Positions 14,546-23,413 of a stretch of 32,483 nucleotides of DNA are shown here, in pieces; position 1 is the stretch's first letter, and each line of letters begins with the position of its first letter. This DNA is from an uncultured Clostridia bacterium (GTDB lineage: Bacteria; Bacillota; Clostridia; Oscillospirales; Acutalibacteraceae): positions 1 through 32,483 of the forward strand of contig CALWRP010000028.1 of the NCBI GenBank assembly GCA_944383955.1. Reading direction: 5' to 3'. Under the pieces are notes generated by a model. That model saw only the letters and a list, made by a program, of their open reading frames with translations. It was not told the DNA's origin and did no database searches. The position numbers and the translations under genes were made by a program.

Positions 14546-16120
14546 TCAATTTTTTGCCTGCGCATTGGCGTGCTTTTGTGCCTTCGGCCGGTTCCGCTGC
14601 TGCGGCTGCGCCGCGGCGGGATTGCCGCCCTCGCCGGCCTGCAGGGTAAAGCTCTTGTCGTAGAACTCCGGGGGAACCTCGGCGAACTTTCCGCCCAGCC
14701 GGCAGCCGATCGGGGCCGCAATCAGGCAGGCCACGAACGAGGAGGCCATGGCGATGACGCCGAAGAGGGCCGCGTTGCCGGTGTTGAAGCCGGAGCCGAT
14801 GGCGAGCGACAGGGAAACGCAGACACCCGCGATCATGCCGGCCCAGGCGCCGGTGCGGTTCATCTTCTTCCACCACAGGCCCAGGAAATACGGCGCGAGG
14901 AAGGCGCCGGAGATGGTGCCCCAGGAGAAGGACATCAGCGTGAGAATCGGCGTCTTGAAGACGGCGATGACAAACGAGAGCACGATGAAGACGAAGCAGA
15001 GCACGCGCGTCTGGAACAGCGTCTTCGCCCGGTCGTCCACCTTGCGGTGCACGGCGATCAGGTCGATGGAGATGGCCGAGCACGCGGAGAGCGTGAGGCC
15101 GGAGAGCGTGGAGACGGAGGCGGAGAGCACGAGCACGAGCACCACGCCCAGCAGAACGGACGGCAGCGTTTTGTCGAGGATGATCGGAATCATCTGGTCG
15201 GTGCCGCCGGCGGGCGCTTCCGTGAAGAAGAGGCGCGTGAGCGAGCCGATGAAGTAGGCGGCAACCGAGATGAGCGTGCAGAAGGCGGTGGAGATCACCG
15301 TGCCGGCGCGAATGGCCTTCTCATCGGCGACGCCGTAGAACTTCTGAATCATCTGCGGCATGCCCCAGGTGCCGACGCTCGTGAGCAGGCACAGGCCGAC
15401 CAGCTGGGCGACGCCCGCTCCGTTGAGGCGGAGGATCCCCTGCTCGTCCATGACCTTCGTCAGCCGCTCCATGCCGGCGGAGAAGCCGCCGACCTCGGGG
15501 GAAGCGACGATGAAGCCGACCATCAGCAGCACGCCGACGATCATCACCGCGCCCTGGATGAGATCCGCGCGCAGAGAGGCGATGTAGCCGCCCGCAATCA
15601 GATACGCCGCCGCCACGACGGCGATCGCCACCATGGCCCACTCATAGCGGATACCGAGAGCGATCTCGCACAGATAGGACAGGCCGGAATACACGCTGGC
15701 CGAATACGGCACCATGAAGATGAAAATGAGAATCGCGGCAAAGGTCTTCATGCGCGGGGAGAGATAGCGCTTCTCAAACATCTGCGGCATGGTCTTGATT
15801 TTCAGCCGGCGCGTCACGTCGCGCGTTTTGGGAGCCAGCAGCTTCCACGCGAGGTACGCGCCGAGCAGGCCGTTGGAGACGCCGATCAGCACGGCCCACA
15901 GGCCGAAGCTGAAGCCGCTGCCGCCCGCGTAGCCGATGAAGAGGACGGCGGAAAAATAGGTCGTTCCATAGGCGAAGGCGGAGACCCACGGGCCAGCCTT
16001 GCGGCCTCCCACCACGAAGTCCGTGAGCGTCTTCGTCTTGCGGGCGCTCTGCACACCCACAAAGACCATCGCCGCGATGTAGAGGGCGATGATAATCCAG
16101 ATTGATGCTTCCTTTGGCAA
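14546..16120 (-). CDS. Sodium:solute symporter family (SSS) transporter
   Basis: Sodium-coupled uptake permease with the LeuT-like fold and about 13 membrane helices, 524 residues. Typical SSS features are the first helix, then TLTDFVVGGRKAGPWVSAFAYG, FSAVLFIGYAGG, SGGYIASLRADLIQGAVMIVG-like helix (AGGYIASLRADLIQG), and SVGTWGMPQMIQKFYG. The tail after about 490 is polar and Gln/Asn/Ala-rich. The substrate cannot be read from the sequence. The start is probably TTG at 16120, with AAGGAG 8 bases before it; the GTG at 16129 has that site right against it. It is monocistronic-looking, with a perfect promoter and a leader inverted repeat. Confidence 0.88.
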   Translation of the reverse strand: MPKEASIWIIIALYIAAMVFVGVQSARKTKTLTDFVVGGRKAGPWVSAFAYGTTYFSAVLFIGYAGGSGFSFGLWAVLIGVSNGLLGAYLAWKLLAPKTRDVTRRLKIKTMPQMFEKRYLSPRMKTFAAILIFIFMVPYSASVYSGLSYLCEIALGIRYEWAMVAIAVVAAAYLIAGGYIASLRADLIQGAVMIVGVLLMVGFIVASPEVGGFSAGMERLTKVMDEQGILRLNGAGVAQLVGLCLLTSVGTWGMPQMIQKFYGVADEKAIRAGTVISTAFCTLISVAAYFIGSLTRLFFTEAPAGGTDQMIPIILDKTLPSVLLGVVLVLVLSASVSTLSGLTLSACSAISIDLIAVHRKVDDRAKTLFQTRVLCFVFIVLSFVIAVFKTPILTLMSFSWGTISGAFLAPYFLGLWWKKMNRTGAWAGMIAGVCVSLSLAIGSGFNTGNAALFGVIAMASSFVACLIAAPIGCRLGGKFAEVPPEFYDKSFTLQAGEGGNPAAAQPQQRNRPKAQKHANAQAKN

Positions 16121-16136
16121 TGTTCCCACTCCTTAT

Positions 16137-16166
16137 TTTAGCGGTTTAAAGCTTTTACCTGCTAAA
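16137..16166. promoter_or_regulatory. Inverted repeat in the symporter leader, possible operator
   Basis: TTTAGCGGT (16137-16145) and ACCTGCTAAA (16157-16166) are inverted copies with one extra base, around a TTAAAGCTTTT core. It lies between the -10 box and the ribosome binding site, where a repressor or an RNA hairpin could block expression. Confidence 0.5.
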
Positions 16167-16177
16167 GTGACAACGAC

Positions 16178-16206
16178 ATTATACCGAAAGAATCGCCCCT
16201 TGTCAA
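16178..16206 (-). promoter_or_regulatory. Perfect-consensus sigma-A promoter for the symporter
   Basis: On the minus strand: TTGACA (16201-16206), exactly 17 bp, TATAAT (16178-16183). Every base matches consensus. Confidence 0.9.
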
Positions 16207-16361
16207 TCGTCCCCGCGCAGATTTCTGAAAAAAATCAGCCTCCCTTCTCGCTTTCCCCGGCGCGCCTGCACAGACCGGACAAAACGAAGAAAACAGCTTT
16301 GGGCATTTTTCCCATGCGGCCTTTGCGCGTATATTTGCCGTGCCGCCGTCTATACTAGGCT

Positions 16362-16445
16362 TGAAAGCGCGGACGAACCGTGCGTTTGCCGCCTCGCGCT
16401 TTCTTCCCCGCCCCGGCCCTCTGGCCGGGGCGGGCTTCTTATTTT
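16362..16445 (+). ncRNA. Candidate small RNA with own terminator, unknown function
   Basis: The 16130-16508 gap holds no protein gene, but on the plus strand a perfect 9-bp stem GAAAGCGCG (16363-16371) / CGCGCTTTC (16395-16403) is followed at once by a strong terminator (16407-16445). A TATACT box (16351-16356) is placed to start transcription at the first base of the stem, though I see no good -35. The RNA would be about 80 nt with a 23-nt loop. It does not resemble SRP RNA, 6S RNA or tmRNA. No target is known. Confidence 0.45.
16407..16445 (+). terminator. Strong plus-strand intrinsic terminator with no upstream gene
   Basis: Perfect 12-bp stem CCCGCCCCGGCC (16407-16418) / GGCCGGGGCGGG (16423-16434), loop CTCT, then CTTCTTATTTTTA. 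The T-rich side is only on the plus strand, and no plus-strand gene precedes it. Confidence 0.85.
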
Positions 16446-16452
16446 TAGACAG

Positions 16453-16487
16453 AAAAACCCGGAGCCGCTCTGACCGGCGGCTCCGGG
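16453..16487 (-). terminator. Intrinsic terminator after parC
   Basis: CCCGGAGCCGC (16458-16468) / GCGGCTCCGGG (16477-16487); on the minus strand it runs into five T (16453-16457). Confidence 0.9.
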
Positions 16488-16508
16488 AAATTGACTGAGA
16501 CAGGACGC

Positions 16509-18746
16509 TCACAGCGTGAGCTGCTCGCCCTGGGTGTCCTCGGCGGCCGGCAGGCTGCCGGTGGCCGGAATGGTTTTGCGGTAGCGGTCCGGCTTTTTGA
16601 AGGTCCCCTCCGCATACGGGGCGGCGGAGAGCACGCGGGCGCTCTTTTTGAGCGTCATCACCTGCACGCCCTGCGTGCTGCGCGTACTCTTGGAGGCGAT
16701 GGCCCCGGAGTGGAAGAGCAGCAGCCTGCCCTGCGAGCTGGTGACGAGGAACTCCCCGTCCTCCGGCAGCTGGCAGACGCTGACGAGCGGCGATTTGTCG
16801 CTGTAGGCGCCGAGAAGCTTCTTGCGGTTCGTCTTCGTCTCATAGGCGGCGAGATCCACCTTGGCGGCCTTGCCGTTCTCGAAGAAGAAGAGCAGGCAGC
16901 CGGCATAGTCCTTCGTCACAGCCAGGAAGACGGCGTTCTCCCCCTCGTCCATGCCGAGACGGGCGGGAATGAACTCGCCGAGCACGCTGGCCTTCGTGTC
17001 GCCGAAATCGCTGGCCTTGGCCTTGTAGACCTGGCAGCGGTCCGTGAAGAAGAGCAGGTCGGAGCCGTTCGTCGCCTCGATGGCCTGAACGATCTCGTCG
17101 CCCTCCTTGAGCTTCTGCTCGCCGCTCATGCGCAGCGACAGCGGGGTGATCTTCTTGAAATAGCCCTCGCGGGTGAAGAAGAGGTGCACGGCGTAGTCGG
17201 GAATCTCTTCCTCCTCGGCAGCCTCCTCGAGCTCGTCCGCATAGAGCAGCATCGAGCGGCGCGGCTGGCCGTAGGTCTTCGCCACCTCCTTGAGCTCGGA
17301 GATGATGATGGCCTTGACCTTCGCCTTGCTGTCCATGATCTCCTGCAGAGCGGCAATATCCTTCTCCAGCTGGGCGATCTCATCGGTGCGCTTGAGGATA
17401 TATTCGCGGTTGAGATGGCGCAGCTTGATCTCGGCCACATACTCGGCCTGCGTCTCGTCGATGCCGAAGCCGATCATCAGGTTCGGCACGACTTCCGCCT
17501 CCTCCTCCGTCTCGCGCACGATGCGCACGGCCTTGTCGATGTCGAGCAGAATCGATTGCAGGCCGCGCAGCAGGTGGAGCTTTTCGCGCTTGCGGGAGAG
17601 ATCGAAGTAGGTGCGGCGGCGCACGCACTCCACGCGGAAGGCTGTCCACTCCTCGAGGAGCTCGCGCACGCCCATCACGCGCGGCACGCCAGCCACGAGC
17701 ACGTTGAAGTTGCACGAGAAGCTGTCCTCGAGCGTTGTCATGCGGAAGAGGCGCTGCATGAGCTTGTCCGGGTCCACGCCGCGCTTGAGGTCGACGGTGA
17801 TTTTCAGGCCGTTGAGGCCGGTCTCGTCGCGGATATCGGCGATCTCCTTGAGCTTGCCCTGCTTGATGAGGTCGACGACCTTCTCCACGATCACCTCGAC
17901 CGTGGTGGTGGGCGGAATCTGCGTGATATCAATGCAGTTGGCGGACTTGTCATACGTGTAGCGCGAGCGCACGCGGAAGCTGCCGCGGCCGGTGGCGTAG
18001 ATCTCCTCCATCTGCTTTCTGTCGTAGACGATGAGGCCGCCGCCCGGAAAATCGGGGGCCTGGAGCGTGGAGAGAATGTCGAACTCCGGATCGCGCAGCA
18101 GGCCGATCGACGTCTGGCAGACCTCCGACAGGTTGAACGGACAGATGGAGCTCGCCATGCCGACGGCGATGCCGGTGTTCGCGTTGACGAGGACCGACGG
18201 GAAGGTTGCCGGCAGCAGCGTGGGCTCCTTGAGGGTGTTGTCGTAGTTGTCGACAAAATTGACGGTGTCCTTGTCGATGTCGCGGAAGAGCTCCTGGCAG
18301 ATGTTGTCGAGCCGGGCCTCCGTGTATCGCGAGGCGGCCCAGGCCATATCGCGGGAATAGAATTTGCCGAAATTGCCCTTGGAATCGATGAAGGGATGCA
18401 GCAGCGCCTCGTAGCCGCGGCTCAGACGCACCATCGTGTCGTAGATGGCGGCGTCGCCGTGCGGGTTGAGCTTCATCGTCTGGCCGACGATGTTGGCGCT
18501 CTTGGTGCGCGTCTGGCCGAGCAGCCCCATCTTGTACATGGTGTAGAGGAGTTTTCTGTGAGACGGCTTGAAGCCATCGATCTCCGGAATCGCGCGCGAG
18601 AGGATCACGCTCATCGCGTAGGGCATATAGTTTTTTTCCAGGGTGTCGGTGATCGGCTGCTCCATCACCTCTCCGGCGTGCTCAATCACGCCGCGCACCG
18701 CGCCGCTGGGACGCGCCTGCCCGGCGTCGTTTCTCTTTCTTGCCAT
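16509..18746 (-). CDS. parC: Type IIA topoisomerase A subunit (ParC/GyrA-like, divergent)
   Basis: DNA-cleaving subunit of 745 residues. The catalytic tyrosine is Tyr141 in AASRYTEARL, and the winged-helix region is KPSHRKLLYTMYKMGL (about 60-75). In the quinolone region the protein reads HGDAAIYD (96-103), so Ala99 stands where E. coli GyrA has Ser83; the acidic Asp103 (Asp87 equivalent) is kept. A coiled-coil gate domain (about 380-500) and a C-terminal beta-pinwheel (about 510-720) follow. No GyrA-box of the QRRGGKG kind is visible, favouring a decatenase over supercoiling gyrase. GGGAGGAA precedes the ATG. It starts 13 bp after parE. The canonical gyrase is presumably elsewhere. Confidence 0.9.
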   Translation of the reverse strand: MARKRNDAGQARPSGAVRGVIEHAGEVMEQPITDTLEKNYMPYAMSVILSRAIPEIDGFKPSHRKLLYTMYKMGLLGQTRTKSANIVGQTMKLNPHGDAAIYDTMVRLSRGYEALLHPFIDSKGNFGKFYSRDMAWAASRYTEARLDNICQELFRDIDKDTVNFVDNYDNTLKEPTLLPATFPSVLVNANTGIAVGMASSICPFNLSEVCQTSIGLLRDPEFDILSTLQAPDFPGGGLIVYDRKQMEEIYATGRGSFRVRSRYTYDKSANCIDITQIPPTTTVEVIVEKVVDLIKQGKLKEIADIRDETGLNGLKITVDLKRGVDPDKLMQRLFRMTTLEDSFSCNFNVLVAGVPRVMGVRELLEEWTAFRVECVRRRTYFDLSRKREKLHLLRGLQSILLDIDKAVRIVRETEEEAEVVPNLMIGFGIDETQAEYVAEIKLRHLNREYILKRTDEIAQLEKDIAALQEIMDSKAKVKAIIISELKEVAKTYGQPRRSMLLYADELEEAAEEEEIPDYAVHLFFTREGYFKKITPLSLRMSGEQKLKEGDEIVQAIEATNGSDLLFFTDRCQVYKAKASDFGDTKASVLGEFIPARLGMDEGENAVFLAVTKDYAGCLLFFFENGKAAKVDLAAYETKTNRKKLLGAYSDKSPLVSVCQLPEDGEFLVTSSQGRLLLFHSGAIASKSTRSTQGVQVMTLKKSARVLSAAPYAEGTFKKPDRYRKTIPATGSLPAAEDTQGEQLTL

Positions 18747-18759
18747 TTGCGTTCCTCCC

Positions 18760-20739
18760 TCAGCTCACGTCGGCTTCGTCGATGTAGAGATAGCCGACCT
18801 CCGCGATGTGCTCCTTGCGCCCGCTCAGGTTGTCGCCGAGCAGAAGATCGAAGACCTGGGCCGTCTGCTCCGCGTCGGCGGGCATCACCTTGATCAGGCG
18901 GCGCGTCTTGGGGTTCATCGTCGTCAGGTTCATCATGTCGGGCTCGTTCTCGCCGAGGCCCTTGCTGCGCTGGAGGGTATATTTCTTGCCCTCGAGCTTT
19001 TTGAGGATCTCCGTCTTTTCCTGCTCCGTGTAGGCGAAGTACGTCTCCCCCTTGGTGGTGATTTCGAAAAGCGGCGACTCGGCGATGAACACCTTGCCCG
19101 CGTCGATGAGGGCGGGCGTGAGGCGGTAGAGCATGGTGAGCAGCAGGGTGCGGATCTGGAAGCCGTCGTAATCGGCGTCGGTGCAGAGGATGACCTTGTT
19201 CCAGCGCAGAAGGTTCATGTCGAAGGAGGACAGATCGCGGTTCGCCTTCGACTTGACCTGCACGCCGCAGCCGAGCACCTTGATGAGGTCGGTGATGATG
19301 TCGCTCTTGAAGATCTTGTCATAGTCGGCCTTGAGGCAGTTGAGGATCTTGCCGCGGATCGGCATGATGGCCTGAAAATCGGGGTCGCGCGCCTGCTTGC
19401 ACGCGCCGAGAGCGGAATCGCCCTCCACGATGAAGATCTCGCGCTCGCTGACGTCGCGGCTGCGGCAGTCGACGAACTTCGCCACACGGCTGGTGACGTC
19501 CATGTTGCTCGTCAGCTTCTTCTTGATGTTCAGGCGCGTCTTCTCCGCGTCCTCGCGGCTGCGCTTGTTCACGAGCACCTGCGCGCCGACGCGCTCCGCC
19601 TCCACCGGATTCTCGATGAAATAGATCTCGAGCTGGTGGCGGAGCATCTCCGTCATGGCCTCCTGAATTCCCTTGTTGGTGATGGCCTTCTTCGTCTGGT
19701 TTTCGTAGGAGGTCTGATTCGAGAAGGAGGAGATCACGAGCAGCAGGCAGTCCTCGATATCGGCGAAGGTGACCTTGCTCTCGTTCTTGTTATATTTGCC
19801 CGTCTGCTTGAGATAGGCGTCCACCTGGCTGACAAAGGCGCTGCGCACAGCCTTGTCCGGCGCGCCGCCGTGCTCGAGCCAGCTGGAATTGTGGTAGTAC
19901 TCAATCTGATGGCTGCGGTTGGAGAAGGCGAGGGCAACGTTGATCTTCGTCTTGTACTCCGGCTTGTCGGCGCGGTCGCGCACCGTGCGCTCCGCCTGCC
20001 AGAACTGGACGCCCGTCATGGCTTCCTCCCCGGCCAGCTCGCGCACATGGTCGACAATGCCGTTCTGGTAGAGGAACTCGGTCGTCTCGAACTTCCCATT
20101 CACCTGGCTGCGCAGCACGAAGCGGATGCCCTCGTTGACGATCGCCTGGCGCTTGATGGTGTCGAGATAGTACTCCACGGGGATATTGATATCGGTGAAC
20201 ACGGAGAGATCGGGCTTCCAGCGGATTTTGGTGCCGGATTTGCCCTTGTACGGCTCCTTGTGCAGGCCGCCGACATTCTCGCCCTTCTCGAAGTGCAGCG
20301 TGTAGCGCGTGTCCCCCGTGCGCACGTCGACGTCCATGTATTCGGAGGCGTACTGCGTGGCGCACAGACCGAGGCCGTTGAGGCCCAGGGAGTACTCATA
20401 GCTGCCGTTGGAGGCGTTGTTGTACTTGCCGCCGGCGTACATCTCGCAGAACACGAGCTCCCAGTTATACCGCTGCTCGCGATTGTTGAAATCGACCGGA
20501 ATGCCGCGGCCGTGGTCCTCGACCTCCACGGAGAGATCCTCGAACCGCGTGACGGTGATCTCCTTGCCGAAGCCCTCGCGCGCCTCGTCGATGGAGTTTG
20601 ATAAAATCTCAAAGACGGAATGCTCGCAGCCCTCGATGCCGTCCGAACCGAAAATGACAGCCGGGCGCAGGCGGACGCGGTCCGCGCCCTTGAGCATGGA
20701 TATGCTGTCGTTGTTGTAGACCTGTTTTTTTGCCGCCAT
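18760..20739 (-). CDS. parE: Type IIA topoisomerase B subunit (ParE/GyrB-like, divergent)
   Basis: ATPase subunit of 659 residues. GHKL motifs are present but altered: FEILSNSIDEA (43-53, Glu44 and Asn48), EDHGRGIPVD (73-82), and SLGLNGLGLCATQ in place of the usual GGLHGVG. The Toprim domain shows FIVEGDSALGAC and CTDADYDGFQIRTLLL, with Tyr where most have Val in DADVDG. PQRSKGLGENEPD-like text (LQRSKGLGENEPD) matches the conserved GLGE motif. The N-terminal RLRPAVIFGSDG replaces the usual RKRPGMYIGS. Hence it is a true topoisomerase subunit of a divergent clade. No close ribosome binding site is seen; AAGGAG is 14 bases upstream. Transcription probably starts between the ftsH terminator and 20739, a 160-bp stretch without other features. 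Confidence 0.9.
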   Translation of the reverse strand: MAAKKQVYNNDSISMLKGADRVRLRPAVIFGSDGIEGCEHSVFEILSNSIDEAREGFGKEITVTRFEDLSVEVEDHGRGIPVDFNNREQRYNWELVFCEMYAGGKYNNASNGSYEYSLGLNGLGLCATQYASEYMDVDVRTGDTRYTLHFEKGENVGGLHKEPYKGKSGTKIRWKPDLSVFTDINIPVEYYLDTIKRQAIVNEGIRFVLRSQVNGKFETTEFLYQNGIVDHVRELAGEEAMTGVQFWQAERTVRDRADKPEYKTKINVALAFSNRSHQIEYYHNSSWLEHGGAPDKAVRSAFVSQVDAYLKQTGKYNKNESKVTFADIEDCLLLVISSFSNQTSYENQTKKAITNKGIQEAMTEMLRHQLEIYFIENPVEAERVGAQVLVNKRSREDAEKTRLNIKKKLTSNMDVTSRVAKFVDCRSRDVSEREIFIVEGDSALGACKQARDPDFQAIMPIRGKILNCLKADYDKIFKSDIITDLIKVLGCGVQVKSKANRDLSSFDMNLLRWNKVILCTDADYDGFQIRTLLLTMLYRLTPALIDAGKVFIAESPLFEITTKGETYFAYTEQEKTEILKKLEGKKYTLQRSKGLGENEPDMMNLTTMNPKTRRLIKVMPADAEQTAQVFDLLLGDNLSGRKEHIAEVGYLYIDEADVS

Positions 20740-20893
20740 AGGCTTTCTCTCTTCTCCTTACCCATTGATTCTCACGGCGCGCCGCAGGCAAGCGGCAGAC
20801 GCCCTTTCGCGCAAAATCCGCAGGCTCCGCACCGGCAGGCAGCTCCCTCCCGAGAGAAAGCGCTCCCCGCCCGTCCGGCGCCTGCGGCGGACA

Positions 20894-20924
20894 GAAAAAG
20901 AGGGAAATGCAGCCATTTCCCTCT
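20894..20924 (-). terminator. Intrinsic terminator after ftsH
   Basis: AGAGGGAAATG (20899-20909) / CATTTCCCTCT (20914-20924), 4-nt loop, then TTTTTCTGTC on the minus strand. It ends the rnjA-to-ftsH transcript. Confidence 0.9.
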
Positions 20925-20931
20925 CTCCTGC

Positions 20932-22836
20932 TTATTCTTCTGAGGGGATCTGCGCCGGCGCGCCGGCCTCCTCCCGCGGGAGGAACGAGGCGTTCCCTTC
21001 CATCACCGTGCGGAACTCCTCTCCGCTCATCTTTTCATGCTGGAACAGGAACTGCGCCACCTCCTGCAGCTTATCCATATGCTCCCGGAGCAGCGCCTCC
21101 GTGCGCTCGTAGGCGGTGTTTACAAGATGCTTGATCTCCGCGTCGATCGCGGAGGCCGTGGCCTCGGAGTAATCGCGGATATGGCCCATGTCGCGGCCCA
21201 GGAAGGGCTCGCTGTCGTCGCGGCCATAGGCGATGGTGCCGAGCTTGTCGCTCATGCCGTACTTCGTCACCATGGCGCGGGCCGTCTTGGTGGCGCGCTC
21301 GATGTCGTTCGAGGCGCCGGTGGAGATATCGTCGAGCGTGAGCGCCTCCGCCACACGGCCGCCGAGCAGGACGATCAGAGACTCCTGCATCTCGGTGCGC
21401 GTGCGGTAGGAGCGGTCCTCGGCCGGCAGCTGCATGGTGTAGCCGCCCGCCATGCCGCGCGGGATGATCGAGATCTGGTGAACGGGATCCTGCGTCTTGC
21501 AGAAATATGTCACCACAGCGTGGCCGCCCTCGTGATACGCCGTGAGCTTTTTCTCGCGCTCCGTCATCACGTGGCTCTTCTTCTCCGTGCCGACGACGAC
21601 CTTGATCGTCGCCTCCTCAATCTCCGTCATGGTGATGGCCTTGAGGTTGCGGCGGGCGGCCAGCAGAGCCGCCTCGTTGAGAAGGTTTTCGAGATCCGCG
21701 CCGGTGAAGCCGGCGGAGGATTTGGCGATCGTCTTCAGATCCACATCCGGGGCAATCGGCTTGCCGCGGGCGTGCACCTTCAGAATCTCCTCACGGCCCT
21801 TGACGTCCGGGTAGCCGACGGTGACCTGGCGGTCGAAGCGGCCGGGGCGCATCAGGGCGGGGTCGAGAATATCGGGGCGGTTGGTGGCGGCGATCATGAT
21901 GACGCCCTCGTTGGCGCCGAAGCCGTCCATCTCCACGAGCAGCTGGTTGAGCGTCTGCTCGCGCTCGTCGTGGCCGCCGCCGAGGCCGGCGCCGCGCTGG
22001 CGGCCGACCGCGTCGATCTCGTCGATGAAGATGATGCAGGGGGAATTCTTCTTGGCCTGCTCAAACAGGTCGCGCACACGCGACGCGCCGACGCCGACGA
22101 ACATCTCCACGAAATCCGAGCCGGAGATCGAGAAGAACGGCACGCCGGCCTCGCCCGCGACGGCGCGGGCCAGCAGCGTCTTGCCGGTGCCGGGAGGGCC
22201 TACGAGCAGCACGCCCTTCGGGATGCGCGCGCCGAGCTCGTTATACTTCTTGGGGTTTTTGAGGAACTCCACAATCTCGCGCAGCTCCTCCTTCTCCTCG
22301 TCCGCTCCAGCCACGTCGGCAAAGGTGGTTTTGCGCTTCTCGTCGGCCATCTGCTTGACCTTCGCCTTGCCGAAGTTCATCTGCTTGCCGGAATCGCCCA
22401 TCACGGAGTTCATCCGCTTCATCATGAACCACCACAGCAGCATGCCCAGCAGGATCACCACGATCATCGGCAGCAGCGTGGCGATCCAGGAGTTCGCCTC
22501 AGAGGGACGGATCCACTCGCGCACCAGCTTCTCGTTCGGGTGGGCCTCGTTGTAGGCCTCCACGTAAGGCGCCGTCTCGTTGACGAACATCTCAATGCTC
22601 GGCACGTCGTAGGTGACAATGGCGCCCTCCGGATCGTTGAGGGACATCTGCAGACGGCCCGTGCCAAAATCGAGGGAGTAGGCCGTCACCTTCTGATCCT
22701 CAAAGTACCCAATGATCTCCGAGTACGCAATGCCCGGGCGGGAACTGCCGCTGAGCAGAGAGAAGATCACAAACAGGAAAACCAGCGCCACCGCGGCGGG
22801 CAGCAGCAGGCTTTTCCATCGGTATTTGTTATCCAA
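20932..22836 (-). CDS. ftsH: ATP-dependent zinc metalloprotease FtsH
   Basis: Membrane-bound hexameric AAA+ protease of 634 residues. Two membrane helices (about 10-28 and 120-139) flank an external domain. Then come Walker A GPPGTGKT (213-220), Walker B IIFIDE (268-273), the second-region [17 protein letters not shown], and the zinc site HEGGH (435-439). The C-terminus is acidic. No ATG is near; the start is TTG at 22836 with AAGGAG about 11 bases upstream. The order tilS-hpt-ftsH is the same as in B. subtilis, and the gene ends at a terminator. Confidence 0.97.
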   Translation of the reverse strand: MDNKYRWKSLLLPAAVALVFLFVIFSLLSGSSRPGIAYSEIIGYFEDQKVTAYSLDFGTGRLQMSLNDPEGAIVTYDVPSIEMFVNETAPYVEAYNEAHPNEKLVREWIRPSEANSWIATLLPMIVVILLGMLLWWFMMKRMNSVMGDSGKQMNFGKAKVKQMADEKRKTTFADVAGADEEKEELREIVEFLKNPKKYNELGARIPKGVLLVGPPGTGKTLLARAVAGEAGVPFFSISGSDFVEMFVGVGASRVRDLFEQAKKNSPCIIFIDEIDAVGRQRGAGLGGGHDEREQTLNQLLVEMDGFGANEGVIMIAATNRPDILDPALMRPGRFDRQVTVGYPDVKGREEILKVHARGKPIAPDVDLKTIAKSSAGFTGADLENLLNEAALLAARRNLKAITMTEIEEATIKVVVGTEKKSHVMTEREKKLTAYHEGGHAVVTYFCKTQDPVHQISIIPRGMAGGYTMQLPAEDRSYRTRTEMQESLIVLLGGRVAEALTLDDISTGASNDIERATKTARAMVTKYGMSDKLGTIAYGRDDSEPFLGRDMGHIRDYSEATASAIDAEIKHLVNTAYERTEALLREHMDKLQEVAQFLFQHEKMSGEEFRTVMEGNASFLPREEAGAPAQIPSEE

Positions 22837-22868
22837 ACAGGTTCACTCTCCTTTCGGGAATCGCAGCG

Positions 22869-23408
22869 TTATTTCTCATAAACCTCCGGCTTCAAGATTC
22901 CCACGTAAGGGAGGTTTCTGTATTTCTCGTCGTAGTCGAGCCCATAGCCCACGATGAACGCATCCGGCACGACGGCGCCGAAGTAGTCGGCGGTGATGTC
23001 CACCGTGCGGCGGTCCGGCTTGTCAAACAGCGTGCACAGGCGGATGCTGCGCGGATGGCGCTGCTGCAGCATGTCGCGTATGTATTGCAGCGTCTTGCCG
23101 CTGTCGAGAATATCCTCAACCAGAAGCAGGTCCTTGCCCTCCAGGTTGATATCGAGATCCTTGATGATTTTGACAACGCCGCTCGATTTCGTGCCGGAGC
23201 CGTAGCTGCTCACCGACATGAAATCAATGCTGCAGGGGATGGTGACGGCGCGCATGAGATCGGCCATGAAGACGACGCTGCCCTTGAGCACGCTGACCAT
23301 GAGCAGGTTCTTGTCCTTGTAATCCTCGCTGATTTTGCGGCCGAGCTCTTCGACAATGCCCGCGAGATACTCTTTGCTGTACAATACTTCCTGAATATCC
23401 TGATCCAT
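22869..23408 (-). CDS. hpt: Hypoxanthine phosphoribosyltransferase
   Basis: Purine salvage enzyme of 179 residues that makes IMP or GMP from the base and PRPP. The PRPP motif VEDILDSGKT is at 97-106; the LKGSVVFMADL loop (41-51) and DFMSVSSYGSGTKSSG (62-77) are typical. The C-terminal VGYGLDYDEKYRNLPYVG holds the base-binding site. Its ribosome binding site (AAGGAG) lies inside the last codons of tilS, so the two are translationally close. Part of the tilS-hpt-ftsH group. Confidence 0.97.
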   Translation of the reverse strand: MDQDIQEVLYSKEYLAGIVEELGRKISEDYKDKNLLMVSVLKGSVVFMADLMRAVTIPCSIDFMSVSSYGSGTKSSGVVKIIKDLDINLEGKDLLLVEDILDSGKTLQYIRDMLQQRHPRSIRLCTLFDKPDRRTVDITADYFGAVVPDAFIVGYGLDYDEKYRNLPYVGILKPEVYEK

Positions 23409-23413
23409 ACCGT

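Noticed and set aside
16491-18893. Long plus-strand open frame opposite parC
   Set aside because: Antisense artefact of codon bias; parC motifs are all on the minus strand.
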